Positions 23,726 to 36,001 of a stretch of DNA of 64,000 nucleotides are shown here, piece by piece; within the stretch, counting starts at the first letter, position 1; each line of letters begins with the position of its first letter. Under the pieces are notes generated by a model. It did no database searches and was not told the DNA's origin. It worked only from the letters and a program-made list of their open reading frames with translations. The stretch comes from Membranipora membranacea (lineage: Eukaryota > Bryozoa > Gymnolaemata > Cheilostomatida > Membraniporidae): the NCBI GenBank assembly GCA_914767715.1, contig OU612071.1:12691493-12755492 (forward strand), read 5' to 3'. The translations under genes were made by a program, and so were the position numbers.

Positions 23726-24189
23726 CTACTGTGGAATGGATTTAAAATACACTATATATAATATTTAACGTTTTTGTGCCAAAAATGGTTCTTGAAATTT
23801 TAACGAAAATATTATTTAACTATTGACTTGGCTTCATCAATTAACTTTCACTAATTACCTGACCTCAAAAATTTATTTCTACTAGGTTTTCATATTGCTA
23901 GATAAGTACAAGCACAAAACAGCTGCTGCTTACAAAAATCATGTGCTCATGTCAGGAGGGTAGACAACTCCAATCCATGAGTCTGGTAAATAAACAACGG
24001 GAATGTGATTGTGTGCATAACAAACTGCCAATCCTATGAGTATTTAGTACTATACAACAATGATCCTATGATAATTATTCATTCGTCGTTGATACGCATC
24101 AATAGCACAATTTACACCTTTTCACAAATAATTAATTGAGCAGGGAGGGGTAACTGTTGGGTTGAGGTAGGGGGTAGAGAGACATATCC
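23726..24189. other. Spacer between A2 and H, unit 2
   Basis: AT-rich. Only the last ~100 bases (24,060-24,170) match the equivalent place in unit 1 (9,470-9,570 and 12,100-12,130). No gene is seen. The Harbinger catalytic exons expected here from unit 1 are absent. Confidence 0.4.
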
Positions 24190-24540
24190 CACACTACTCA
24201 TTTATACATGATATAAAAAATATTTTGTCGGACATAAAAAGTGTATACACTATAATAATATGATTTACTATTTTTTAATATTACCTTCATTAGGAAAGTT
24301 CCATTTGATTTATACCTCATGCTTATCTTAAGCCATTGCGGTTGGTTGCTGGTTACTGTCACATACTCAGGCATACTCAGTGCCCTTCTTATGGCCTCGC
24401 ATGTCTCAATAATGATATTGGATATCGCAGCGGTCGAAACCTGCACACAGGCCAAACACCCACTCTTCCATTACACTAATCGTTGCTCTGACCTACAAAA
24501 CAAAACCCATAGGTAATATATTTTGCTCATGTCACACGGT
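24190..24540 (-). pseudogene. H copy 2: Harbinger transposase N-terminal fragment
   Basis: A minus-strand frame at 24,455-24,198 carries VSTAAISNIIIETCEAIRRAL and then QPQWLKISMRYKS, the block that precedes the catalytic domain of HARBI1-type nucleases. Unlike copy 1, this stretch has no frameshift between the two motifs. The catalytic exons are missing, so the copy is a fragment. Confidence 0.7.
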
Positions 24541-25150
24541 TATCACGAAGGAATAACTCTTTACAGCATATCATTAGGCACTTATGCTGATTTTCCCAAA
24601 CAAAAAGTGATGGGTGTGTTGTTATAGCCGCGCGCTACAATCCCTAACATTTCCTCATCAATATACCAAATTATCAATGTGTGATCACTGATCTCAAGGA
24701 GTAACAGAGGACTCTGTTACTTAGAGGACTATGTTACAGGGGACCCTGATACTCCTTCCTTGCTAATAATTGTATCTTTATCTCTAATCTCCAAAACTCC
24801 TGTTATATCCTTACAAACAATACTTTTTAATGCAGTATATAATTATGTTTAATATTTACCTCCCACTCCTCTGACTTGGTCTCCACCTACTCCATTTAGA
24901 AAAGCATTTGCAGTAATTAGTTGAAAACTTAGAGTAGCAACAATACAGGCAGCCTAAGCTATTTCATGTATTTTTGTTTTCGAATTGGGGCTTTAATAAA
25001 AATCACTTGTACAATATTGATAGTTGAACAAAAGTGTTATAGTTTCAAGACCTCAGTCTAAGATGAACGGGTAGATTTAATCAACTAATAACCTTATTTG
25101 ATCATGCTGATAAACCACTGAATTATGTTTGTAAACCATGTTTATTTGAT
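24541..25150. repeat. H-to-B spacer, unit 2
   Basis: Follows unit 1 (12,770-13,150) up to about 24,960, including the inverted repeat at 24,696-24,757, then matches the left edge of the B block of unit 3 (about 38,270-38,360). An inner near-palindrome, agtaacagag against ctctgttact, lies at 24,700-24,722. No gene. Confidence 0.5.
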
Positions 25151-25158
25151 GGTTACCT

Positions 25159-25345
25159 TTGGATGGTTCGTTCACTAGCTCTTTGTATAATTTTCAGCAT
25201 GATGTCAGCCCTCTTGTAACTTGTGTTTGTGACATTCCAGAGTCTCTCTTTCTCTTTGTAGAGCTCAACAAATGTATCACAATAATATTCTGCAGTGAAG
25301 GAAGCCATTGTGGTTGTGGTCAGTACAACATTTCATGGCACAGTT
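25159..25345 (-). pseudogene. B copy 2: MADF-like helix exon
   Basis: The minus strand reads FTAEYYCDTFVELYKEKERLW then NVTNTSYKRADI. The pattern, a helix ELYKE..LWNV followed by a basic YKR, resembles the first two helices of MADF/Myb-SANT-like domains found in transposon DNA-binding proteins. The third helix is not convincing. A nearly identical segment is at 38,395-38,530. The assignment to MADF is tentative. Confidence 0.35.
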
Positions 25346-25526
25346 GCTTTGAAAAATGTGTCACTACGTTGCATTAAGTCTTTGTTGACAAGTAGGAGTC
25401 ATGTAACCAGTGATGCAGCGAATAAAAATTAAACAGCTAGCAGATCCGCACCAATGGAAACCATGGTATGGGGTTGCAAAGCGCTCATTACATATTCTGC
25501 TGTGGTCATAATACAGCAAGTTTGGT

Positions 25527-25740
25527 TTAGATATTGTCCGCATTTAGATCTGTTTGCCGGAGGGCAACATTTTTGATCTGGTTTATGGCTCGGTCTGCTC
25601 TCCTGTGCTCCAGAAACATTTTCAGCCGTTGGAATATGAATACGAAACTGAACATAACCATAGCATATACATACCAGGGTACTGTATTAAGCGAAAAGAA
25701 ATAACAGAGTTAACATAAATATTCACATGAACGGGCCTGG
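25527..25740 (-). pseudogene. B copy 2: membrane protein C-terminus
   Basis: Carries the same C-terminal segment as 14,950-15,222 and 38,734-38,965. It contains VPWYVYAMVMFSFVFIF, a shortened hydrophobic core compared with copy 3 (about seven residues of the ISLFALF part are missing in-frame), then RRADRAINQIKNVALR and the shared stop codon. An in-frame stop lies just upstream of the conserved CYFF motif, so the copy is inactive. Confidence 0.4.
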
Positions 25741-26098
25741 TTGATGTTTCGTAGATGATTAGTATTATGATTGTCAAGTTAATTGTTTGTACTCACTGCC
25801 TGTTTGAGCCATCTGAAGTGCCTCATCCATCCCAGTCGCTTTTTCTGGCTGATAGCGCAGAGAGACAGGAGACTTCCCAGCCATTGTGACAAACACAGTT
25901 CTCTGAGCATTTATTCATGTCCATGATAACTGAAATCAGACGAACGTGTTGAAATACAAGTTTCCAATCTATCATGCCTACAATGCTTGACCAGTGGTCT
26001 CACTCATCACATATTATGGAATTTTTATTCCAAGCTATCACTGCATATTTTGTATATCTGCAACTGGGTACCTCTCCTGACTGTCTTGCTATCACATC
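25741..26098. repeat. B copy 2 remainder and truncated B/A1 junction
   Basis: Follows B copy 3 (38,966-39,320) closely, including the minus-strand cysteine motif CSENCVCHNGWEVSC-like region at about 25,860-25,930. It then skips about 190 bases, matches 39,508-39,525 (gctatcacatctc), and at 26,098-26,099 jumps directly into the C-terminal region of A1 copy c. The rest of B and the whole B-A1 spacer are deleted. Confidence 0.55.
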
Positions 26099-27140
26099 TC
26101 AGATTTACCAAGCAAGCCACCAACCTCAAGGTCCTTTAAAATAATATCAGAATCCATATTGTTTATAATATTCGTATGGTAATCTACACTGTTAACACAA
26201 AATCTTTCAAGAACTTTCCTAGCTTGGGTCTGAGATGAGATATACTACCACATAAATAAAAGAATATGTAAAATATGTTGCCTACATACTTTACTTGTAG
26301 ATTCTTGTCCAGTTTCCACTTCACAAAGTGGGTACTTAAAGTCGATGGATCCCCTTCACTTGTTTGAATTTAAGTTTTGAAATAGTTTAAGCTAAGCTTA
26401 CAATACATGCTTCTTTATCTTGACCTTTATAAGAATTCTCCTCGAAATCCTTACATAATTTTCGGAAACCGATTGCCAAACTATCTATGGGGTGAACATT
26501 GCATTGAAGCTCAGAAATGCTGTCCTAAATAATCCTCTAACATTCTAATTACTGCATGATTTACAATAGCTCTATCGCTGACTGTTGAAGTGATTTTACT
26601 TTTAATCTGAGACGCAATTTGACCAACATAAATTTTATGAAGCTTACCATAGACACTAGCAGATTCTTCAATAGCATCCATGTAATCATCTGCTGTACTT
26701 GAAGCCAACTGGCTGCCATCGAGGAGAAATGACTTTCCATTAGCATTTATATGTACCTCATTCATATGCTTCGCATTGATTGAAGATACATCCCAACCAA
26801 AATTAACATGCTCTGACTCAAGAATAACACTAACAGCTTGCTCCATTGCAATACACCTCATCTCAATAGTCATATTACAAACAGTTGACACACTAGGAAG
26901 ATAGGGAGTTTATACAACCAAACGGAATGATACTACTAATATGACACAAAGGCACCTGTCTACAGCTACAATAGTTTACCGTTTTCCTAAGCTTTTCACT
27001 GTACTTGCCTCCGGGGAGCGTTGTCTCCACCCGCATGATTGCCTTCTTCAAATCTTCATCTAACTTATCAATCTTGTGATCATAGGACTTTAAACTCGCA
27101 TTTAACTTTAGCTTTTGACTGAGAGAGGAACTGATCAGAT
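26099..27140 (-). pseudogene. A1 copy c: broken DDE-like transposase-family gene, 3'-truncated
   Basis: The core frame is at 26,891-26,511 (126 codons) with FGWDVSS, MNEVHI, SDRAIVNH and the end of the following helix (EDYLGQHF). The CxxH part is near 26,510-26,490. Further C-terminal pieces run to 26,099, where the copy is cut at the B2 junction. N-terminal pieces extend to about 27,140. It is the closest relative of A1 copy a, and their upstream flanks also match for kilobases, so units 1 and 3 share a recent common unit. Confidence 0.5.
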
Positions 27141-30100
27141 TTTCTTTTTAGCACTTCTTTACTTTCATGTACATGACATGACAATTCATACACATAAACA
27201 GAATCAGAAACCTTTGATCTTATCAGATAATGGTTAGTGAAGAGTGAATATCCAGTTTATTGTGAAAATTTGAGCAACAGTTTGAGACCAAAGTTCAGAC
27301 ATTCTTACCTCATTTTTTCATGAAGTGTTCAGAATTTTCCGTGATTGCGCACGCATGTTTTCTATTTCTTGTCGAAATCTCAAGTCTCTAGGAGGAATAG
27401 AAACTGAGATATCTGGGTTTAGAAAACATGTGTTATGGAAAATCTGCGAGTTTTGAGGCCCTGTCGATGGTATAAGAAATGGATGACACTTTTTAAAAAC
27501 GGAAGTTGCTGCGTTTGGTTGTGCCTATTTTAGGGCTGCCTCCAGCTTCTTCTCTACTGTTCAGCACACTTCCCTGAAAAAAAATAGATAGCAGCTAATG
27601 TTGCAGTGTAGTGATTTCCTATGATAACTTTCAACTTTTTTTATCATTCTCTAACATCCCCTTGATTGTGATCACCCTATGTGTCACTTCCTGCTAAGTC
27701 ATTTTACAGAGCTCGTTACAAAATAGGTTTATGTCCATCACATAAATATGCAGATAATTGGAGGTAAGTCACATGAGAGGTATTGGTTGGGAGGGGGCTG
27801 AAGAGAGGGTTGTTTTGATAGATTGGTCACATGAGTTAAGAATTGATTTCAAGGTGCTTTTTTATGCAAGCCGTATTCATCCCCCCAAAGTGGGTGACAG
27901 TAACAAGACTGACACATGACAATGAAAACTAGAACAACCGTGACAACAGGAGTAGATAACGACTTCATCTTCAATATCAATATGCGTCCCAGATCAAAAC
28001 ATACACTCCTAGTAGAGTGCTTTTCCTTTCAGGTGTACTTCATGGAGGTAGATAGGCAAGCCTCACTTAAAATCTTGTTTGATAGTAATCCATCAAATAT
28101 GGTTGCGAGTACTGTCATGTCTGTTGACATTATATAGCTGGCTGTTTCAGCAACTAAGAACTCTTGAGGGTAGCTGAAATTTGTCTAGGTGCAGCTCCAG
28201 AAAAAAACTGCAGAACATGAGTTCGAACTTCTGCAGCCTCTCCACATACACCTAACAACTAGCGAGAAGCATAATATGGCAACTGAGGGAGCCTCTCAGG
28301 TGGTGCTTTTCATGTTTGTTAAACCACTGCATAACCAAACCTTGGCCTCCACTTATGCAACTTATGCAAAGGCTGTTAACATGAATTTACATGATATTCA
28401 TGTTCGAGGTCTCATTGAGAATCAGCCATGAGTATTGATGGAACGATGGATAATTAAATAAAAACTATTATTGGAGCTTGGACAATATTAAATTTTGCAT
28501 TTTTTGCAAAACCAAGGCCCGTCATTGCGGTTATACCAGGACAATGGAAATGGAACCATTTTTCCCTACCTGAATCATCGCTTAAGCTTATCATTCTTGT
28601 CTGGTTGGACTTGCAGCCTTCATAGCAATATACGACGTTCCTCGAGCTATTAATGGCATTGCATCGCTAATCCTGAGAGCCATCAACTCTTTTCTAGAAG
28701 CCAAGTTATTGACACAAAAAAACTATCTGTTCAGAGATGGTATACCAAAAGTTGATTAAAAAGTCTTCCATCGACTTCCTAAACATTGCATTATATCTCC
28801 TGCTGATGACATTGTTCATTCGTAGTTAAAACTGAATATAGCAGTTTAGCGATTGATTACAGTGGAATTTGACTTTTCAATGAGAAAACCACCTAGCAAT
28901 GAATTAAATCTCACAAATTAATCTTTTTGTGTGATTTGGTCAAGGTTATGTAATACTACCCAAAAGGTAGTGCTTCAACATTGGCTTAAAAATTCTGATT
29001 TAATTGATTTCCAATGCATCCCAAGAAGATAATAATGTGGTTTTGTGATCATGAGAGTTACTCATGGGGTCTCCACTTATGGATATACAACAAGGATATG
29101 TTTGCAAGTCACTCCAGTACCATCACTCACTTTTAATGGTCTCTCCCTCAGCTGTCAAATGAACATCATTGTTGCACGTAAATCTAATTAGGCGATGATC
29201 AAGTTCATAGAACTAATGCAGGGAGGGCATTCTGCGAGCTCTAACAATGCAATGTTTGATTCAGAAGCACGCTGCCGGCAGCCCCTTGGAACTTAATAAC
29301 CCCTATCCAAACCCCGTTTTCCTCCTTTTCAAAACAGAGCAGAATACCACTTCCCTCCCTCAGTCACAGTAGCTGCAGAAAGCTCTCTGGCTACAGCCTA
29401 GCGGTGACACACCGGAATCACATTATGTCTTAACCCCCACACGCCACTACAATCAACTCCGGCAGACTGCCGAGAATAGGAGCCAAAGATCATAGATTAC
29501 CATAGGTGCTTTGTCTAACACCTTGTTCGCATATAAATAATGCTGGGTGACGGATCAGCATTGTGTTTCACACTTTACATCATTATTTTACAAGTCAACT
29601 TCAGCTCAAATATAAACAATACAGACATGCACCCTAGAAGAGTATTTGTAGGAAGAAAGTTTCTCATTTTACTCAGGATTTTATCATCTAATTATAAGGC
29701 TTGCAAACATCTTCTCCAAAGTACGATACAGAAACAAACATTTATCTAAAGTTAAACATGTCTCTTACCGGTATGGTGGTCCTCCTCCCGCCTGACACCC
29801 CGTTCAATCTCACACTCACACTCACACCAAAATCCCAGGCCACTCTGTTTCTCCAAAACACACTCAGAGAATGTTATCACTGGCTTGAACAAAGGTGTTC
29901 CATCTACTTTTTCACTGCAAATATTATGATCATGATTACAAACAGAGGATAAGCAGATGATAATTTTCTAGTATTGTTGTGATATAGGGTGCCATATTCA
30001 ACCGCCAACTCAAATTTTTGTTAAACTCACTGTCATGAATCTTTGTAAGCGGCGAATGTAGCTGTCACCGGACACAAATATCTCCATCTTTCAACTAAAA

Positions 30101-30680
30101 ATAAGATGAGTATGGTTAGCACAATATTTTAACTCAATTGTTGTTGTGGAGTGAAATCAAATCTGTGCAAGTTCTGAAATATGATGCAGTCAACGACCCA
30201 GAAACTGACACAGATGTGTTGGGCTTGGGTTTTCAGTGGGGGAGGGGGAGGGGTGTTAGGAATTGGGGCAAGACATATTCCCTGACTCTTAAGCTCCACC
30301 ACGGCGACAATGTGCAAGCAATAGGAGAAAACAAGGAACGCAAACAACAAAGTATTAATTAGATGTAATATAAATGCAGGTCAAACGACAATAGACAGAC
30401 ACAAAACAACAGACATTGACAGCATGTTGCCTGAGGCACGGGATTCACCACTGGATGGCCAGACCTTCATGTACTGACAACAAACTGAAAACTATGGCAC
30501 AATATTTAAAATTATATACATGTCACAAAAGTCACAGTCAGACAATAACCTAATATGGTCACAATCATACATTCAAAAATAAATAAAAACAATATCAAGG
30601 AATCATTCAATAAAAGCATCTCCCAAAAGTAAATCAGTTAAAAAAAGTGGGACATTGAAATCGCGTGTCTCAGAGTCATC
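27141..30680. repeat. A1 upstream flank and A1-A2 spacer, unit 3
   Basis: Closely matches 4,121-6,300 and 6,750-6,930 of unit 1, except for the ~1.1 kb segment 27,708-28,812 found only here. Short plus-strand frames (29,540-29,749, 29,701-29,952, 30,138-30,362) have no recognised domain, and the matching unit 1 positions are broken, so I do not call genes. Confidence 0.6.
27708..28812. mobile_element. ~1.1 kb segment present in unit 3 and absent from unit 1
   Basis: The two units match on both sides: cacttcctgc on the left and cgtagttaaaactgaatatag on the right in unit 3, against tgtagttaaaactgaatatag in unit 1. In between, unit 3 has two plus-strand frames (27,916-28,137, 73 codons; 28,189-28,431, 80 codons) with no family that I recognise. 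It is either an insertion in unit 3 or a deletion in unit 1. Neither inverted termini nor a clear target duplication is visible. Confidence 0.4.
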
Positions 30681-32310
30681 CATTGATTGGCCGTCAACAA
30701 AATATGTAGCTTAAAATTGCATATTATTCCTTCCTTTTTTCCTTCCTATCACTTGATAGTGATACCCCACACCAATTTCCTATGTTTATCATTTGGTTCA
30801 GTAGTACATAGGCCAGTCTAATGGGGTCTGACTCACGAGGGAGAGGCCCCACGGTTCTGTAAAAGCGTTAAAACTCAGGTTCCCATAATCTAGAAGGATT
30901 TTCACTTAGTATATTCAGATTAGCTACAGCCTTTTCCAAAACTTTACCACTTTCAAGATTAGATATATTAGAGTTTCTGTACAGGACTTGCATCCACGGG
31001 CCAGTTCAACCTTTCCCCAACAATCCACCAACAATCAGTTCTATTTGTACAGTTTCACTCTCTAGGGTCTTGATCACATCTTTAGCCTAGCTTTTACCAC
31101 AAGTAGTTCTGAGATAGTCTAAAATAGAATCTTTCATGTAGTATATATTCGCACACATAGTGAATAGCACATGTAACCTATATTACCTACATATCTAATA
31201 ATAGGATTTGTATCTTTTTTTTGCATTTCAATATAAGCCAGAAATGCTGATGGATCGCGGCTCCTTTCTTTATATTTAATTTTGCTGATAATTAGAATGA
31301 GTCTCTTAAGAATGCTTGTTTGGCCCAATAGTGCTGATGTACATGACTCATCTTTTTCAAAGGATTTAGCGAGCTTCCGATATGCTATGGATAAGCAATC
31401 GAGAGGGTGAATACTACAGTTCAGATCTAGAAGGGTATGGCCATGTTCTTCCAAAAGTCTAGCACACACTTTTTTCTTTACAGCAAGATCTTATCAACTT
31501 TAAAATCTCCAGGGATAAGGCGGCCTCCAGATTTTTTGAAATTAGAATAGCACTTGGCACACAATTTTAATACGGTTTTAACATGATCAAAATACCCTTC
31601 ATTATCATACCTACCTAATGCTTTGTAGTCAAGCATGTAATTCCCTGTGTCTGTGTTGACGTCAATTTCATCAATGTGGTCTGTCTTTATTGTTCTCGCA
31701 TCCCAGGCTATATTTACATAATATGATTTAAGAATTGCTTCAGCACGGACATAATCTTCATTTCTGCTACCATATTAATCACAGTTGAAACATAAGGCAT
31801 CGGTGATAATTCTTTATTGCCCATTAACCTAACACAAGATATTAAACTACTGATTTGTCCTACAGGTACAGTCTCATTGCACAATGATTCACAGCTTGTC
31901 TCAATGGTAACGAATACATTATACCTTCTTTAGGATCATTCATTTTTACTTCACACTCTTCTTCAAGCTTTTTAATTTCATCTCTTAGTTCCATGATATC
32001 AACTTCTCTTTTTTGCAACTCAACATTCATCTTCTTAACCCGCTTTCTAAGTCCCATAATAACAGTCCCTAACTTGGCTTTGCTCTCTTTTAACTCTATC
32101 TCATGCGTGGTCTTAATGCCATCTAATTGAGTCCTATCTGATTGTTTATGGGCTGGCTTTAAATCTGATGCTGATAGGCAGTTCTGTCCTGTTAGATGTG
32201 AGTTTTCTTAAGTCTTGTACTGTTGCCAATGGGTCACTTTCAATTTATCTGCCATAGTTTGAACATCCCTAAGATTGCTGTTTCTATTTCTACACTGCCT
32301 ATTATCTCGT
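30681..32310 (-). pseudogene. A2 copy c: most complete A2 copy, still broken
   Basis: Read from 32,310 down. The N-terminal frame 32,057-31,860 has a charged coiled-coil-like stretch (MELRDEIKKLEEECEV) leading to SLPLRQAVNH. The core follows with WDARTI- and IDEIDV-like motifs near 31,720-31,660. The middle frame 31,469-31,134 has the C-x-x-H step (CSIHPLD), LLGQTSILKRLIL and IIRYVGN. The rest (31,133-30,790) contains GGLLGK and TGPW motifs, and the copy ends at the same truncation point as A2 copy a. The family pattern is coiled coil, then D, D, CxxH. No intron is needed anywhere, as expected of a transposase gene. Superfamily unassigned. Confidence 0.5.
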
Positions 32311-32387
32311 TTCGATGTATCTACTTGCCTCTGGTGGGAAATATTCATGCGTTTGTATAAATATACATATAATCCTATAACAATATA

Positions 32388-32390
<3 letters not shown>

Positions 32391-32420
<30 letters not shown>
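32391..32420. repeat. (AT)n microsatellite
   Basis: An uninterrupted run of alternating AT of about 28 bases between the A2 and H blocks of unit 3. It is absent from the other units. Confidence 0.95.
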
Positions 32421-32421
<1 letters not shown>

Positions 32422-34439
32422 CGACCTCAAAATACTCTTGTAAAGCAATTAGTTATTACGCAGAATTACGTTATACGGGATTACCTGCTCGCTAGTTAAA
32501 CAATAGTATTGTATTATTCATATAAATAGTCTTTTTCCTAGGCAGTATGGTATTTGGAGTGTCTGAGCCGACCAAGGGGTATCGTGAGTTGCTGTAATTT
32601 AATATTGCATCATGAAGTTACATCATGACGTTATTTTGTGAGGCATGACCTTAAAAGAGTTTCAGTGTAAGTACTGTTTGGGATTGCTTACCTTCTCCAA
32701 GTGATGCTTTTCTTCCTCCTTATTATGACTGAGGGCCCTGTGGATGAATCCCTTTGCACAACCTGTTGCCACCCTAAGTCTCTTATATGGTCTGTTCAAT
32801 CTATTATGAATGCCATCTCTGGCTACATGATCAAAAGTATCACGACAATTCCTTATAATAGAATTAATGTCGGACATGTTTTGATTTCCTTACTTCCAAA
32901 CAGACAACAGTCTCTTTAGCTTGAATGTCTTATGAAAAATGAAAATTTTTTGTAATATGAGATGGCATTTAAAGAAAAATCTGGAATACAGGCTACCAAT
33001 GAAAGACTTGTATATCGGTCATCTTGAGTTGACGTGATTACCTTCTCAAAATACCAAATTACTTGTGTGATATACATAATATGTAACCATCCTGAGAACC
33101 TCTATTGATCTCATCTTGTGTTCAACATACCTCCACTCCGATCTATCTTGTAAGACTTCAAGAGCTTGGTTTAGGGATATGTGTACTTTTTCAAGGTCTC
33201 TCTGAAGCCGTTTCACCCATGTCAATCTATGTCCTCATCTGGGTTACTTGGTTTCTGTGTTGATGGTTCCTCTCACACTTCTTGTTGATATTTTCAAACT
33301 ATTGTCGTCGTCCAATAATTAAATCGCTCATCTGATGACAAGCATTTATCTCAGGATCTTGCGCAGGTAGCCATCTCATGCTGCTGATCAGAGCTGGATA
33401 TTTGAGTTTTATGTTTCGATTGGAGACTCCTGCCATTGAAGATGGGCCTGTGGCGCTGGTATGCTGTCATGAAGGATCGATTTCTTAAGCTGATCCCACG
33501 TGTCGAAGAGTTAGCCGTGACACTTGCATTTTCGCCAAACTCCGTCTTTGTTCTCAATGGTTATGTTATATTCTTCGGGTTTTGGTTGATTTATTTTTCA
33601 ATTTGGTTCAGGGCCGTTTACTCTGATCCAGCTTATGTCTGCATACTGTAGTGATCTGAGCACATCTCTAGGTTTTTTTTCCGGTTTCTTAGAGAAGAAA
33701 AGTAGAGTGGACTAGTAAAGCTCCGGTTCTGATGCTTACCAGACAGAAAATTTAGACTGGTTATGCTTTTACTGTTTTTTACCCCAAATTTTAATGTAAA
33801 AGGCATTTGCATGACATTCCTTTTCTGCTAACACTAAAGGGAAAGCAGAGCCTAGAAGGCTGCAATCTTAACTTAAGGTCATGGTCCCTCGATCTGATAT
33901 TTTTTTAATGGCCCTATCTCTTTTTCATTTTCAAAGGTGAGTTTATACTTGTATTTTTCTTTTACCCATTTAGAATGTTTGGCGATTTTTGGTCGGTTTT
34001 GAAGAGCAGCTGTCTTACCATTGCACAATGTCTGAGCGTTTATATAAATGACGTCAATTTTAGTGAAAAAAAAGTTCTGCCTCCTTTGCAATAGTGCACC
34101 TGCTCAATGAAAATTGCAAATGGGAAGTCATAGCTTGCACACTTTGATGATTTTATCTCATTTCTGTTTTACCTTGCCATCTTCACTATTTTATGCTGAA
34201 ACCGATAATCTATCAATTCTCTCATTCATTTGTAATTATACTTCATAAATTGAAATGCTGTTGAACAAAAATGAGCCACGTTATTTTTCAATAAGTCAAC
34301 AGGATAATTTGGGAGATCATTTATGAAGACATTAATTGAAAATGTGGTCTATTTTAAGGAATAAATGGTGTGTCATGAAATTATAATACAACATATAACA
34401 TAACAAAATTAAATTGTGACTGGTTGTTCCTGCCAGTCC
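32421..34439. repeat. Spacer between A2 and H, unit 3
   Basis: Two parts are shared with other units: 32,970-33,345 with 10,080-10,350, and 33,620-34,060 with 46,300-46,680. Minus-strand frames 32,877-32,662, 33,557-33,351 and 34,091-33,879 are open but unrecognised. The last one matches unit 4 at the protein level only weakly and is frameshifted there. They may be exons of a further gene in the composite unit. I cannot support a function. Confidence 0.4.
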
Positions 34440-35012
34440 ACTGCACCTTCATTAGAAAAATAATTTTTGAAGCTTTGTCTCATTTTAGCAGCATCTGCTC
34501 CAAACCATTGTCAACATTAAGTTCATGTATCCCATCCCTTTTAAAATTACGCCATTTTCCTCTAGCCTGATCATTGTCCTAAGTGACATCCGGTCTCTGA
34601 TTGTGTATTGAACACGAATTGCGCAAAGCGACGCATGCTTGTCAGCTTATCTGCAAAAACGCGCCATCGTGCAACAAAAATGCCAAAGGCATTTTCAATC
34701 ACTCGCCTTCCTCTACTTAGTCTGTAATTGCATGGTCTTTCTGGGGTTGCCTCACCTCCTATGTGCCGAGGGTAGGGCCTCATAATTTTTTTTTAGAGGG
34801 AAAGCCTCATTGGCCAACAGAACATGTGGAAGGCATTTCTGCGAACTCCGTAATAGCAGAGGTTGTGTGTTTCTGCACCCATGTGATGTGACAGGATTTA
34901 CAGAGTATCAGATGTTGTATTTTACTCATAAAACTGAAAACAAATACAGTTATAATTACTTTGTGATGACAGAAGGATAACAATTGGTAAACAGATAATA
35001 TGAAATAGGTAT

Positions 35013-36001
35013 TAGTGATGGGCAAAATTTAAAAAAATTTTAATTCAAGTGAAGCCAGCAGTAACCGTAACCGTAACCATACAGAGCTATTTGAGATACC
35101 AAATGACTGACAACATTTTATGATACAAGGGAATGATATTGATAAAGCTGAGGACATTGGTCCCTGGCAAGCTACATGTACATTCAATGGTGACCGGACT
35201 AGTTAAAATACCATATATGGATGAATATTAATAATAAATATTTTATTTCACCCATCAAAGCGTACTGTTGTATTCCCGGGGGGAGGGGGATGGTTGGTGG
35301 GATTCCTAATCCTGCCAATTTCACCGTTGCATTCCTGAAATACTCCCATATAATATGACACTCTACATATTTGGCATGTTAAAACCATCTGTAGTGGTAG
35401 TTAACTGAATGAGACAGCTAATGATGGCGAAATGTCAGATTTTGATGAGACGGGACCGAGACAGCAAGAAAATTTGAGACCGGGACGAGACCGAGACATA
35501 TATCAATGCCGATAAAACATTCTTCAGATATCACAATATAAAAGAATGGTGGATATATATTCACTCACTAGTGCAATCCCCTTGTAGTACATTTGATTCA
35601 GTTTGTAACTTATCATATAGAAATAAGGAACTATGTTGAGACCAAGTTTCATCAATTTCTGTCAAGTATTTATTGAATTATAGATGCCTAAAGAAAGCTT
35701 CATGTAGTGTTGTAAGCCATTTAATAATCGCAGCAAAAGTATGACTAATAACTATCTTTTCATAATAATTATAATATAACTTCTTTTAAATAAATAATTT
35801 CATATAAAATAGGTGGCATAAGAGCATGGACTGCTGATCACAAAGTCACTGGTTCGAGTCTGGGTGTGAGCAACATTTTGACCAGCTACTACCATTTAAA
35901 ATGCTAGTAGTTCCGACATGTGCAGAACCAAACTTGACCAAATGCAAACTCGCCAAGTCGAGCTTGAGGCCAAGTCGTCTAGCTTGACTCGCCCATCACT
36001 A
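35013..36001. mobile_element. hAT-like non-autonomous DNA transposon
   Basis: Terminal inverted repeats tagtgatgggc (35,013-35,023) and gcccatcacta (35,991-36,001) are perfect over 11 bases and are flanked by a perfect 8-base target duplication, ataggtat (35,005-35,012 and 36,002-36,009). An 8-bp duplication and this TIR type are the signature of hAT transposons. The 989-bp element has no transposase ORF, so it would have moved using an enzyme made elsewhere. Sub-terminal repeats include three gtaacc units at about 35,061-35,078 and gagaccgggacgagaccgagac-like repeats near 35,450-35,495. The intact ends suggest a fairly recent insertion into H copy 3. Confidence 0.9.
35811..35875 (+). repeat. 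tRNA-like (SINE head) sequence inside the hAT element
   Basis: A-box-like tggcataagagcatgg (35,813-35,828), anticodon-arm-like gactgctgatcacaaagtc, and B-box-like ggttcgagtct (35,851-35,861) occur with tRNA spacing. The acceptor stem does not pair convincingly, so this is a tRNA-derived SINE head or tRNA pseudogene rather than a working tRNA. It lies within the hAT-like element, so the element captured it or a SINE landed there. Confidence 0.65.

Noticed and set aside
33436-33651. A plus-strand membrane-protein ORF
   Set aside because: All minus-strand frames are also partly open here, and no second copy preserves the plus frame.
35811-35875. A functional tRNA gene inside the hAT element
   Set aside because: Box motifs only. 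The acceptor stem does not pair and it lies inside a non-autonomous transposon.
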